64,000 bases of DNA from Clostridia bacterium (GCA_017504795.1 JAFVQM010000014.1:18975-82974); one strand, 5' to 3'; numbered from the stretch's first letter, positions 1 through 6,805 are shown. The notes: generated by a model from the sequence alone, not told the origin. Made by a program: numbers and translations.

Positions 1-1
1 C

Positions 2-259
2 GGCGTTACTCAAAGTGAAGTTGAAAAGGTTAAAACTCAACTCAAAGCGTCAACCGTTTACTCGCAAGAGCGCCCCTTAGGGCTATCGCAGTTTTACGCG
101 TCACACTACCTAAAAACGGGAACTATTTACGATTTTAACGAAAGAATTAAACAAATTGAAAGCGTTTCGTTAGACGACGTTAATAAAGAGTTTGAAAAGT
201 TTAATAGTTTAGATATTTCAACGGCGGTAGTTGGTAAAAACGTAGAAAAATTAAATTAA
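2..259 (+). CDS. M16 (insulinase-type) zinc peptidase, C-terminal fragment
   Basis: Frame 2 is open from the left edge to a TAA at 257-259 and gives 85 residues. The text contains LKASTVYSQE and a helical stretch rich in Lys and Glu, then a short strand ending VVGKNVEKLN, which resembles the last domain of processing-protease-like M16 peptidases. The catalytic HxxEH site would lie in the N-terminal half outside the window, so activity cannot be judged. It is followed within three bases by a strong hairpin terminator, so this is the natural end of its transcript. The family assignment rests on resemblance of the tail only. Confidence 0.6.
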   Translation, partial: GVTQSEVEKVKTQLKASTVYSQERPLGLSQFYASHYLKTGTIYDFNERIKQIESVSLDDVNKEFEKFNSLDISTAVVGKNVEKLN

Positions 260-261
260 AA

Positions 262-285
262 AAAGCGGACTTAAAAGTCCGCTTT
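262..285. terminator. bidirectional hairpin terminator
   Basis: An 11-bp perfect stem (AAAGCGGACTT / AAGTCCGCTTT) with a two-base loop lies between the convergent M16 peptidase and amidohydrolase genes. A-rich and T-rich flanks on the two sides let it serve both strands. Confidence 0.85.
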
Positions 286-289
286 AATT

Positions 290-1072
290 TTACAGTTTTA
301 ATATTCTCTTAGCGTTTTCACTAAGTATTAAACGCTTTTCGTTATCGGTTAAAAGTTCGTCATGCGCGATAGCGCCTATGTACATTTGAAGGTCACATAT
401 AGGATAATCAGTACCAAACACTACCTTATGAGCGCCTATCTCGTCTATGAGTTTACGGGTGGTGCGGTATCTAAAAATGCCCGTACCCGACAAATCAACG
501 TAGTAATTTTCGTACTTTTTAGCGCGCTCGATATGGCGTGTAAACTGTTCCTTTTCGCCGGGGTGAGCGCCAACTATTATAGTGTTTTTATGGCTTTCAC
601 AAAGCGCATCCATATCGTCAGGTGGAGTGGGGTGAGCGCTTAATATCATACCTTTTTTAGTAAAATATTCAATGAGTTCAAACATTCCGTCGCTGTTATA
701 GGTGTTTTGCATCTTATTGCTCCACGGAACGATTTCGCCAACCAAATTAAGCCCTTTTTCGTGAAATTTATCGATATATTTTTTAGATTCTTCAACGTGG
801 TTAGGGTGAACGTGGCAACCAGCAACGTAACTACCGCCGTAGTAGTTATATAGCTTCAAGGCGGTGTCGTTATATGAAGATAAAACTTCCCACACGTTAT
901 CAGGGGTGGTAGGGGTGTGCCCTAATACCGAACCGCAAAACTTTGAAACGCCGTACCTTTTCATAATTGAAAGGGTAAAATCTTTGTCCATCTCGCTAGA
1001 CGGGAAACGGCAAAGATTTTCGTTCAAGTTTGAAAACGGGTGAGTATGAAAGTCAATAATTTCAAATTCCAT
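290..1072 (-). CDS. amidohydrolase family protein (TIM-barrel metal hydrolase)
   Basis: This is a 260-residue protein starting MEFEIIDFHTHPF. The HTH (HxH) metal motif is near residue 9, further His residues lie in AGCHVHPN and LSAHPTPPDD, IIVGAHPGE gives another His, and VVFGTDYP near residue 219 supplies the usual Asp. The order fits the amidohydrolase-2 superfamily; the substrate is unknown. The length is normal for a compact member. An RBS-like AAGGAG lies upstream of the start on the minus strand (AAGGAGAAATCGCT before ATG). The small hydrophobic gene at 1124-1270 lies 51 bp upstream on the same strand and could share its transcript. Confidence 0.8.
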   Translation of the reverse strand: MEFEIIDFHTHPFSNLNENLCRFPSSEMDKDFTLSIMKRYGVSKFCGSVLGHTPTTPDNVWEVLSSYNDTALKLYNYYGGSYVAGCHVHPNHVEESKKYIDKFHEKGLNLVGEIVPWSNKMQNTYNSDGMFELIEYFTKKGMILSAHPTPPDDMDALCESHKNTIIVGAHPGEKEQFTRHIERAKKYENYYVDLSGTGIFRYRTTRKLIDEIGAHKVVFGTDYPICDLQMYIGAIAHDELLTDNEKRLILSENAKRILKL

Positions 1073-1123
1073 AGCGATTTCTCCTTAAAAAAGTATACGC
1101 TATGGAACTTGTTTTGTCAACCG

Positions 1124-1270
1124 TTAATTTGTAGTAACGTTACCGCCTAGGCAACCGCAAGTCGTGGTGGTAAGCAGTGCAAGAAGAAGTAGCGCTTGGG
1201 TTGACGAAATCGTAGAATTTGTCGTAAGTAAAAACAAAAGACCTAAAAAAACAAGGTTAGTAGAACTCAT
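1124..1270 (-). CDS. 48-residue hydrophobic small protein
   Basis: This minus-strand ORF runs from ATG at 1268-1270 to TAA at 1124-1126. A good ribosome binding site (AAAAGGAGTAAAAT) sits just before the ATG. The product starts MSSTNLVFLGLLFLL and has a second hydrophobic run (ALLLLALLTTTT) and a CGC motif near residue 38, then LGGNVTTN. It may form one or two short membrane helices. It has no family I recognise. The style (short, Leu-rich, Cys near a Gly pair) resembles the Cys-rich small protein 1 kb away at 2156-2371. It sits divergent to the ArsR gene, sharing the 1271-1395 regulatory region. Confidence 0.6.
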   Translation of the reverse strand: MSSTNLVFLGLLFLLTTNSTISSTQALLLLALLTTTTCGCLGGNVTTN

Positions 1271-1325
1271 ATTTTACTCCTTTTACAAAAATTTCTATAT
1301 TACTACAATATGCGACTTTTTATTC

Positions 1326-1347
1326 AATATGTTAAAGTTGACATATT
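1326..1347. promoter_or_regulatory. candidate ArsR operator (inverted repeat)
   Basis: The perfect arms AATATGT (1326-1332) and ACATATT (1341-1347) are separated by 8 bp. The right arm overlaps the -35 box TTGACA of the arsR promoter, the geometry of an autorepressor site. It lies between the divergent small protein and the ArsR gene. Binding is inferred. Confidence 0.6.
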
Positions 1348-1367
1348 TTCTCTTCTTCATTTATCAT
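1338..1367 (+). promoter_or_regulatory. promoter of the ArsR gene
   Basis: TTGACA at 1338-1343 and TATCAT at 1362-1367 are spaced 18 bp. The predicted start is about 20 bp before the RBS AAGGGGGAA and the ATG at 1396. Confidence 0.6.
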
Positions 1368-1395
1368 AAAACTGTAAAATCAAGGGGGAATAATT

Positions 1396-1743
1396 ATGAA
1401 CGCTATTAAACCTGTTTTACTACTTGATAAAAAAACTCAAAATATGATAGAAAGTTACGTTCCGTCTGACGAAACTCTCGAAGAACTAGTAAGTTTTTTT
1501 AGTATTTTTTCCGATTTGACAAGACTGCGTATGATATCGGCGTTAGCAATTAGCGAAATGTGTGTAACCGATTTATCTACGCTACTTGAAATCAACCAAA
1601 CCACCGTTTCTCATCAATTAAAAACCCTGCGCGATATAGGTGCCGTAAAGTATCGCCGAGATGGTAAAATTATTTTATATTCGCTTAAAAACGAAGTTAT
1701 AAACGAAGTGCTACTTAAAGGCGTAGAGTTTCTCGGCTACTAA
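1396..1743 (+). CDS. ArsR/SmtB-family winged-helix repressor
   Basis: The 115-residue protein has the ArsR helix-turn-helix at about 58-80 (LSTLLEINQTTVSHQLKTL) followed by a beta wing (VKYRRDGKIILYSL). Metal-sensing ArsR proteins usually carry a CxC in the helix before the HTH (ELCVCDL); here the text is EMCVTDL, with only Cys56, so the classical As/Cd site is incomplete. The C-terminal helix also lacks the SmtB His/Glu pattern, so the ligand is open. The start is set by AAGGGGGAA seven bases upstream. The next plus-strand sequence is the repeat cluster, which begins at its own stop codon. The divergent partner is the small hydrophobic protein. Confidence 0.85.
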   Translation: MNAIKPVLLLDKKTQNMIESYVPSDETLEELVSFFSIFSDLTRLRMISALAISEMCVTDLSTLLEINQTTVSHQLKTLRDIGAVKYRRDGKIILYSLKNEVINEVLLKGVEFLGY

Positions 1744-1862
1744 GGCGTTATTTCGGGTATTATGCGTCGTTTCTACTTAGCCGATAGACTTCGTTGACCA
1801 ACAAGGTCTAACTCAGCCTATCGCCTTCGTGAGCCTAGCCTAATACCCAAACTAACGCCTTA
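1741..1862 (+). repeat. palindromic intergenic repeat, copy A
   Basis: This 122-bp element begins at the stop codon of the ArsR gene. The outer arms TAAGGCGTTA / TAACGCCTTA are perfect, then GGGTATTA / TAATACCC, then CGATAG / CTATCG, then the central GACC-AACAA-GGTC (1796-1808). By eye it differs from copy B (46021-46142) at about 12 of 122 positions with no gaps. The 3' tail GTGAGCCTAG...TAACGCCTTAA matches the family tail. Confidence 0.85.
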
Positions 1863-1869
1863 ATTCAGG

Positions 1870-1997
1870 TTTTAAGCCCTTATAAATTTCGTTAAAGTGC
1901 GTTTCTGCCGTCGCCGTGTGTCTGCAATGACCAACAAGGTCGCGCACCCTTTCAAAAACACAAACGCTTCGTCTAACTCGTTTCTAAGGGCTTAAAA
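1870..1997 (+). repeat. palindromic intergenic repeat, copy F
   Basis: This tandem neighbour starts 7 bp after copy A. It has perfect 13-bp outer arms TTTTAAGCCCTTA (1870-1882) and TAAGGGCTTAAAA (1985-1997), and the central GACC-AACAA-GGTC at 1929-1941 preceded by TCTGCAAT as in copy C. The orientation is the same as copy A. Confidence 0.8.
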
Positions 1998-2030
1998 TAC
2001 GGGTTTTAATAGGCTTTGTGTTAAGATAAC

Positions 2031-2112
2031 TTTTTTGCACAGCAAAAAAATATAACTGCGACAGCATAATATCACAATTACAAAGTAATTATATCACTTT
2101 CGCAAAGCGAAA
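2031..2112 (+). repeat. array of small hairpins separated by ATATCAC-like linkers
   Basis: Successive 3-base-loop hairpins are present: TTTTTTGC-ACA-GCAAAAAA (2031-2049), AATTAC-AAA-GTAATT (2076-2090) and TTTCGC-AAA-GCGAAA (2098-2112), with a weaker TGC/GCA pair between the first two. The linkers are TATCAC or ATACAAC. No gene covers it. It is distinct from the 120-bp repeat family next to it. Confidence 0.55.
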
Positions 2113-2122
2113 ATACAACTAA

Positions 2123-2149
2123 AAAAGCGGTGGAAATTCCACCGCTTTT
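2123..2149 (-). terminator. terminator of the Cys-rich small protein gene
   Basis: A 13-bp perfect stem (AAAAGCGGTGGAA / TTCCACCGCTTTT) is followed on the minus strand by a run of six T, seven bases after the stop at 2156. Confidence 0.85.
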
Positions 2150-2155
2150 CACTTA

Positions 2156-2371
2156 TTATTTACCGCAACCTAAGCCGTAGGGTTTAGGACAGCCACCCTT
2201 ATTGCCACAGCAACAGCATAAAACGAGAAGTAACGGAAGTAACCAACCGCAACCGCAAATCTTATCGATTATACCGTTTAAGCATCCGTTACCACAGCAA
2301 CAGAGAACGAGTAGAATAATAAGTATGTACAAACAGCAGTTATCACCGCCGAATCCAAAAAGGTTCATCAT
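2156..2371 (-). CDS. small Cys- and Gly-rich membrane protein
   Basis: The product of 71 residues begins MMNLFGFGGDNCCLYILIILLVLCCCGNGC. A second hydrophobic stretch (WLLPLLLVLCCCC) follows, and it ends GNKGGCPKPYGLGCGK. About one residue in five is Cys. The start is the ATG at 2369-2371, because GGAGG lies eight bases upstream; an in-frame TTG further up overlaps that RBS and is not the start. It has two likely membrane segments with Cys clusters at their ends. Small proteins of this style occur in Clostridia, but I know no function. It has its own terminator. Confidence 0.75.
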   Translation of the reverse strand: MMNLFGFGGDNCCLYILIILLVLCCCGNGCLNGIIDKICGCGWLLPLLLVLCCCCGNKGGCPKPYGLGCGK

Positions 2372-2467
2372 AATTTTTTCCTCCAAAATATTTTTAAGGT
2401 GATATTTCTATCACTACATAGTATTTATTTTTTCGTAAAAGTGTTACTTTTGTTGTAATTTTAATTA

Positions 2468-2485
2468 AATTATGTTAACATAATT
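2468..2485. promoter_or_regulatory. 18-bp perfect palindrome upstream of the S-component gene
   Basis: AATTATGTTAACATAATT is a perfect inverted repeat. It is in the divergent gap between the Cys-rich small protein and the transporter gene, about 85 bp upstream of the latter's start. It is a candidate operator; no cognate regulator is identified. Confidence 0.45.
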
Positions 2486-2568
2486 ATAGCAAGCACCTAT
2501 TTTAGGGCTTGACTTTATCTTTTTTTATTTTTCTTACGGGTATCTATATGAACCCGATTGGAGGCAAT

Positions 2569-3153
2569 ATGAAAAATCTATTTAACTTTACCGCAAAGCA
2601 AATTGCGGGAATAGCAGTTCTTCTTGCACTCGTTATCGTATTGCAAGCGGTAGGTGGGTCGATAACTATCGGCGCTGTTTCACTTAACTTTACGCTTATT
2701 CCCATAGTGCTAGGCGGTATTTTATTTGGCGCTACCGTTGGCGGAATTTTAGGTTTTGCTTGCGGTGTAGTTGTTTTAATTCAAGTAATTATGGGCTTAA
2801 ACCCCTTTTACCTTGCTATTTGGTCAAACGACCCCGTTGTTACCACTTTAACTTGCATACTCAAAACCACCGTTGCAGGTATTTTGTGCGGTGTAGTGTA
2901 TAAGTTAATTAGCAAAAAATCGCCCGTAGTTGCGCTGTTTACCGCATCAGCTATCGTTCCCGTAGTAAACACGGGGCTATTTATAGTAGGGTGCTTATTT
3001 ATGTCGTCCGTTTACGGTATGAGCGAAGGTCAAAACGTTCTAGTATTTATACTAGTAGGTCTTGTAACTTTCAACTTCTTCTTTGAGTTTTTAGTAAACG
3101 TTATCGTTGCCCCTGCTCTTAAAAGGGTAATTAAAATCGTTAATAAGGAGTAA
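2569..3153 (+). CDS. ECF transporter S component, probably pantothenate
   Basis: The 194-residue hydrophobic protein starts MKNLFNFTAKQIAGIAVLLAL and has about six membrane segments. Motifs typical of ECF S components are GGSITIGAVSLNFTLIPIVL and LFGATVGGILGFACGVVVL. Start choice: GGAGG lies just before ATG 2569, whereas an upstream start would give a poor N-terminus. Three bases after its stop comes coaX, so pantothenate (PanT-like) is the natural substrate inference. The energising EcfA/A'/T proteins are not in the window. Specificity is inferred from context only. Confidence 0.75.
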   Translation: MKNLFNFTAKQIAGIAVLLALVIVLQAVGGSITIGAVSLNFTLIPIVLGGILFGATVGGILGFACGVVVLIQVIMGLNPFYLAIWSNDPVVTTLTCILKTTVAGILCGVVYKLISKKSPVVALFTASAIVPVVNTGLFIVGCLFMSSVYGMSEGQNVLVFILVGLVTFNFFFEFLVNVIVAPALKRVIKIVNKE

Positions 3154-3156
3154 TTT

Positions 3157-3939
3157 ATGATACTTTGTATAGACGTTGGCAACACCAACATAAAATACGC
3201 CGTGTTTGACGGGGATATATTAAAAGCATCCTTCCGCGTATCGTCAAGGCATAGTAGAACTGCCGACGAGTACGGTGCAACCTTACTTAACCTTCTTGCA
3301 AGTAAAGATATTAAAACGCAAGATATAAAGGGGATTATAATGTCTTCGGTTATACCGTCACTTAACTACACGATAAGCCATATGTGCGAATACTTTTTCG
3401 GTATTTCGCCTATGGCGGTTGGCGCAGGCATAAAAACCGGGCTTAACGTAAAGGCGGACAACCCCAAAGAAGTCGGTGCTGACATTATTGCAAACTGCGT
3501 AGGCGCTTTCCAAAAATACGGTGACGGCAAGCCTATGATAGTTATTGATTTTGGAACAGCCACCACTTTTGACGTGTTGACGGGAAGTGGCGAACTTATC
3601 GGCGTTGTTATTGCGCCGGGTATGAAGTCTTCACTTGAAAGTTTAGTAAGTAACACCGCGCAACTTCCTATGATAGAACTTCAAGCCCCCAAAACGGCAA
3701 TACCTAAAAACACCAAAACGGCTATGCAAGCAGGTATAATATTCGGATTTGCAGGCTTGGTTGAAAACATAGTTAAAAAGATAAAAGAACAACTTGGCGT
3801 AGAAGAAATTTCAGTTACCGCAACGGGCGGTATGGGCGAAATTATCGCAAAAGAAGTTTCGTGTATTACAAGAATTGATAGATTACTTACTTTACAAGGC
3901 TTAAAACACCTTTACGAGATAAACAATGAAAACCGTTAA
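3157..3939 (+). CDS. coaX: type III pantothenate kinase
   Basis: This is the first step of coenzyme A synthesis, phosphorylating pantothenate in the cytoplasm. The 260 residues include the ASKHA phosphate-1 motif DVGNTNIK at 6-13, IIDFGTATTFD near 128-138 and a late TGGMG nucleotide motif near 222. The length is normal for CoaX. It lies between a probable pantothenate uptake protein and ispG; the ispG start lies inside the coaX end (14-bp overlap), so translation is probably coupled. Confidence 0.93.
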   Translation: MILCIDVGNTNIKYAVFDGDILKASFRVSSRHSRTADEYGATLLNLLASKDIKTQDIKGIIMSSVIPSLNYTISHMCEYFFGISPMAVGAGIKTGLNVKADNPKEVGADIIANCVGAFQKYGDGKPMIVIDFGTATTFDVLTGSGELIGVVIAPGMKSSLESLVSNTAQLPMIELQAPKTAIPKNTKTAMQAGIIFGFAGLVENIVKKIKEQLGVEEISVTATGGMGEIIAKEVSCITRIDRLLTLQGLKHLYEINNENR

Positions 3940-4969
3940 GATAGGCAACGTCACGATAGGCGGTAACAATAAAATTGCCGTTCAGTCTATGACGAATATT
4001 AAAACTGAATACGTAGATAGGGTAGTTTCTCAAATACTCGCGCTGGAAGAAAACGGTTGCGATATAGTTAGGGTTGCCGTGAAAGACGAGATGGACGCGT
4101 TATCCGTTAAAGAAATCAAAAAACAAGTATCTTGCCCGATAGTTTGCGATATCCATTTCGACTATAAACTTGCGATAAAATCTATTGAAAACGGCGCTGA
4201 TAAAATAAGGATAAACCCCGGCAATATAGGTAGCGAAGAAAACGTTAAAAAGGTTGCCGAGTGCTTAAAATATTACGGCGTTCCCGTTCGCGTTGGCTCT
4301 AACACGGGTAGCGTGGAAAAAGAATTTTTGAAAAAGTATGGCAAAAACGAAGTTTCACTCGTGGAAAGTGCGCTTAAAAACGTTTCAATACTTGAAAAAT
4401 ACGGCGTTCAAGATATCGTTATTTCGGCAAAGGCATCGTCAGTACCGTTGACCGTTAAAACGTATAGATACCTAAAATCTAAAACCGATTACCCCTTGCA
4501 CCTTGGGGTTACCGAGGCAGGCACCTACGAAAGCGGAGTGATAAAATCAAGCGTAGGGATAGGCTCGCTACTGCTTGACGGAATAGGAGATACGATAAGA
4601 GTAAGTTTATCGGCAGACCCTGTTTTAGAACCTTTAATTGCAAAGAAAATTATCCGTTCTTGCGGGCTTGATAGTAACTATTGCGAAGTGGTTTCTTGCC
4701 CGACTTGTGGCAGAACTGAGTACGACTCGATAGGGCTTGCAAACAAGATAGAAAAGTTAACTGCAAACATCAAAAAACCACTTAAAGTTGCAGTAATGGG
4801 TTGCGTGGTAAACGGCCCCGGCGAAGCAAAGGACTGTGACGTTGGCATCGCGGGTTCAAAAGATTACTGTGTAATCTTCAAAAAAGGCGAAATATACAAA
4901 AAAGTTCCCTTTGAAAATGCAGAAAAAGAATTTATAAGAGAGATAGAAGAAATTGCAAAATCCTTGTGA
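3926..4969 (+). CDS. ispG: 4-hydroxy-3-methylbut-2-enyl-diphosphate synthase
   Basis: This is an Fe-S enzyme of the MEP isoprenoid pathway converting MEcPP to HMBPP. The 347 residues are the short, two-domain bacterial form: TIM barrel (GADKIRINPGNIG near 90-102) and a C-terminal cluster domain with Cys258 and Cys261 (SCPTCGRTEYD), Cys293 (MGCVVNGPGE) and Glu300. All cluster ligands are present. It overlaps coaX by 14 bp and the PolC-like gene by 17 bp. In many Firmicutes ispG is directly followed by polC, which makes the truncation downstream notable. Confidence 0.95.
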   Translation: MKTVKIGNVTIGGNNKIAVQSMTNIKTEYVDRVVSQILALEENGCDIVRVAVKDEMDALSVKEIKKQVSCPIVCDIHFDYKLAIKSIENGADKIRINPGNIGSEENVKKVAECLKYYGVPVRVGSNTGSVEKEFLKKYGKNEVSLVESALKNVSILEKYGVQDIVISAKASSVPLTVKTYRYLKSKTDYPLHLGVTEAGTYESGVIKSSVGIGSLLLDGIGDTIRVSLSADPVLEPLIAKKIIRSCGLDSNYCEVVSCPTCGRTEYDSIGLANKIEKLTANIKKPLKVAVMGCVVNGPGEAKDCDVGIAGSKDYCVIFKKGEIYKKVPFENAEKEFIREIEEIAKSL

Positions 4970-6461
4970 CAAAGTTTTAGAAGCGGTAAAAAACTTTCTT
5001 GGTGGCACGGTTGATATAAGAATAAACTCAGCCGTTATAAAAAACGGGGAAGTTACCGTCAACTTAATATGCGACTCGGTAGTGAGTGAAGAAGATAGAG
5101 ATTTAATAAAGAGTTCGTTTGAAAACGAATTTTCCGCTATGCCGATAAATCTTAACTTTTCAAAGTCAATAGCCGATGCCGAAATTTGTAAAACTGCGGT
5201 TTTTAACTACTTGCAAACTCACTGTTTTTCGGTTGCTCACGCCATTGACAAAAATTCCGTTAAAATAATATCTGGTGGCAAAAAAATCAAGTATGAAATC
5301 GTCGTTTTAGACACCGTTAAGGAATACCTAGAAAGAACGGGGGTAATACCGTTACTTAACGACTTTTTACATAGAGAGTACTGTAACTTTTTTGAAGGGG
5401 AAATTCGCGCGTCGTCGCATGACGAAAGCGCCCCCACGCTTGAAGACGATAGCGTTTTAGAAAGTGACGTTTTAGACCTTCAAGTAAGAAAGGTAAAAAT
5501 GGCGGAAGTAGTTAAATTTTGTGACGACGAGTTTTACGATACCGCAACCTATATTCAAGACGGAAAGGAAGTTTTAGGTAAATGCTATTTTGCAGGCACA
5601 GTCGTTGAAAAAGAAGAACGTGTTAGCAAAAAAGGAAACACCTATTATAGGCTTACGCTTGACGATAAGTCGTCAAAAATATCTGGCAGTTACTTTACTA
5701 GTGACAAGCAAAAACTACAAAAACTTCAAAAGATTGACGTAGGTAGCGTAATAATTGCCCGTGGCGAGATGGACGAGTTTGGTGGTAGAACTAGTTTTAT
5801 AATAAAGGGCTATCATTTATGCGAGTTCCCAAGCGGATACAAGCCACAGTCACGCCCGTCAAAAAAACCGCCCGAAAAGTACACTTACGCTTTTCCAACC
5901 CCGTGTGAAACGAGTAAGCAAGACGATTTCTTTACGTCGTCAAACACCCTTCCTAAATGGCTTACCGAAAAGGAATACGTGGTAGTGGATATTGAAACCA
6001 CGGGAACTGACGTTACTAGTGATAAAATTACTGAAATCGGCGCGGTGAGAATTAAAAACGGAGTAATACGCGAAACTTTTCAAATTCTTATCGACCCCGA
6101 AGTTTCGCTATCTAAACGCATAGTAGAACTAACAGGAATAACCGACGAAATGCTCGTAGGTAAACCCAAAATTCAAGACGCGTATCCCGACTTTATTAAA
6201 TTTTTAGGCGACGCGGTTTTCGTTGCCCACAACGCCGACTTTGACTATCGCTTTTTGAAAAACGCAGGAAAACCCTTAGGGTATTTTGTTGAAAACGAGT
6301 GTGTAGACACGTTAGAAATTTCAAGAAAGAAACTCCCTTGGCTATCCAACCACAAGTTAAACACCGTTTGCGCTCACTTTAATATAGAATTCCGTCATCA
6401 CCGTGCGCTTAGTGATGCATTTGCTACTGCCGAGGCTTTGATTGAGTTAGCGAAACTTTAA
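4953..6461 (+). CDS. PolC-like protein reduced to N-terminal, OB-fold and 3'-5' exonuclease parts
   Basis: 502 residues. An N-terminal PolC-like region (about 1-170), a PolC-type OB domain (about 200-295, GTVVEKEERVSKKGNTYYRL) and a DEDDh exonuclease (about 341-500) are visible. The catalytic residues are intact: Asp346 and Glu348 in VVDIETTG, Asp429 in HNADFD, His482/483 and Asp488 in HHRALSDAF. The PHP domain and the whole polymerase/palm region of PolC (usually about 1400 residues) are absent, and no remnant follows. Position (ispG - here - rimP - nusA) is that of polC in Firmicutes. The start is a TTG at 4953 inside ispG; an upstream in-frame TAG rules out more. It may be a proofreading subunit acting with another polymerase, or the result of a deletion. 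The repeat cluster starts at its stop codon. Confidence 0.8.
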   Translation: MQNPCDKVLEAVKNFLGGTVDIRINSAVIKNGEVTVNLICDSVVSEEDRDLIKSSFENEFSAMPINLNFSKSIADAEICKTAVFNYLQTHCFSVAHAIDKNSVKIISGGKKIKYEIVVLDTVKEYLERTGVIPLLNDFLHREYCNFFEGEIRASSHDESAPTLEDDSVLESDVLDLQVRKVKMAEVVKFCDDEFYDTATYIQDGKEVLGKCYFAGTVVEKEERVSKKGNTYYRLTLDDKSSKISGSYFTSDKQKLQKLQKIDVGSVIIARGEMDEFGGRTSFIIKGYHLCEFPSGYKPQSRPSKKPPEKYTYAFPTPCETSKQDDFFTSSNTLPKWLTEKEYVVVDIETTGTDVTSDKITEIGAVRIKNGVIRETFQILIDPEVSLSKRIVELTGITDEMLVGKPKIQDAYPDFIKFLGDAVFVAHNADFDYRFLKNAGKPLGYFVENECVDTLEISRKKLPWLSNHKLNTVCAHFNIEFRHHRALSDAFATAEALIELAKL

Positions 6462-6582
6462 GGTCATATTTGCTAAATCTATCTGCGTTACTGCCGTCGT
6501 CGTGCGTCTGCAATGACCAAAAAGGTCTATTGCAACCACCCGTCTAGGCGAGCCTTGATATATTTGCAACTATGCCCTTAAT
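6459..6582 (+). repeat. palindromic intergenic repeat, copy C
   Basis: This copy begins at the stop codon of the PolC-like gene. The imperfect outer arms TAAGGTCATATTTGC and GCAACTATGCCCTTA pair. The central TGCAAT-GACC-AAAAA-GGTC-T-ATTGCA lies at 6511-6533. The tail GCGAGCCTTG...CCCTTAA is shared with the family. Confidence 0.8.
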
Positions 6583-6706
6583 TTAAGAGTTTATTTACGG
6601 CGCAATACTGCGTTACTGCCACAAAGTTGTGTCCGCCACAACCAAAAAGGTTAGTGCCGACCACACTTTGTGTCGAGCCTTGTCTTGCTTGCAACTAAGC
6701 CCTTAA
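6583..6706 (+). repeat. palindromic intergenic repeat, copy D
   Basis: This copy directly abuts copy C. It shows a long near-perfect inner hairpin: CACAAAG (6620-6626) with CTTTGTG (6666-6672), TGTG/CACA, and a central AACC-AAAAA-GGTT (6640-6652), where the usual GACC/GGTC pair has changed on both sides. The tail TCGAGCCTTGTCTTGC...CCCTTAA is the best match to the family consensus. Confidence 0.8.
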
Positions 6707-6723
6707 AGCAAGTTGTGAATAAC

Positions 6724-6756
6724 TTACGCCGTGCGTCTGCAATGATAAAAAGTTTC
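6724..6756 (+). repeat. partial copy of the palindromic repeat (E)
   Basis: TACGCCGTGCGTCTGCAATGA is nearly the left-centre of copy C (CGTGCGTCTGCAATGACC) but breaks off before the GGTC half and lacks the tail. It looks like a decayed third unit. Confidence 0.5.
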
Positions 6757-6805
6757 AGTTTTGTTATAAAAACCAAACAAATTTATAATAAATTATAAAA
6801 AACGC

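Noticed and set aside
1164-1409. Plus-strand frame of 81 codons
   Set aside because: It covers the antisense of the small hydrophobic gene and the arsR promoter, and overlaps the arsR start; no RBS.
2202-2402. Plus-strand frame with Gln/Pro-rich text
   Set aside because: Antisense of the Cys-rich small protein, which has a good RBS and terminator.
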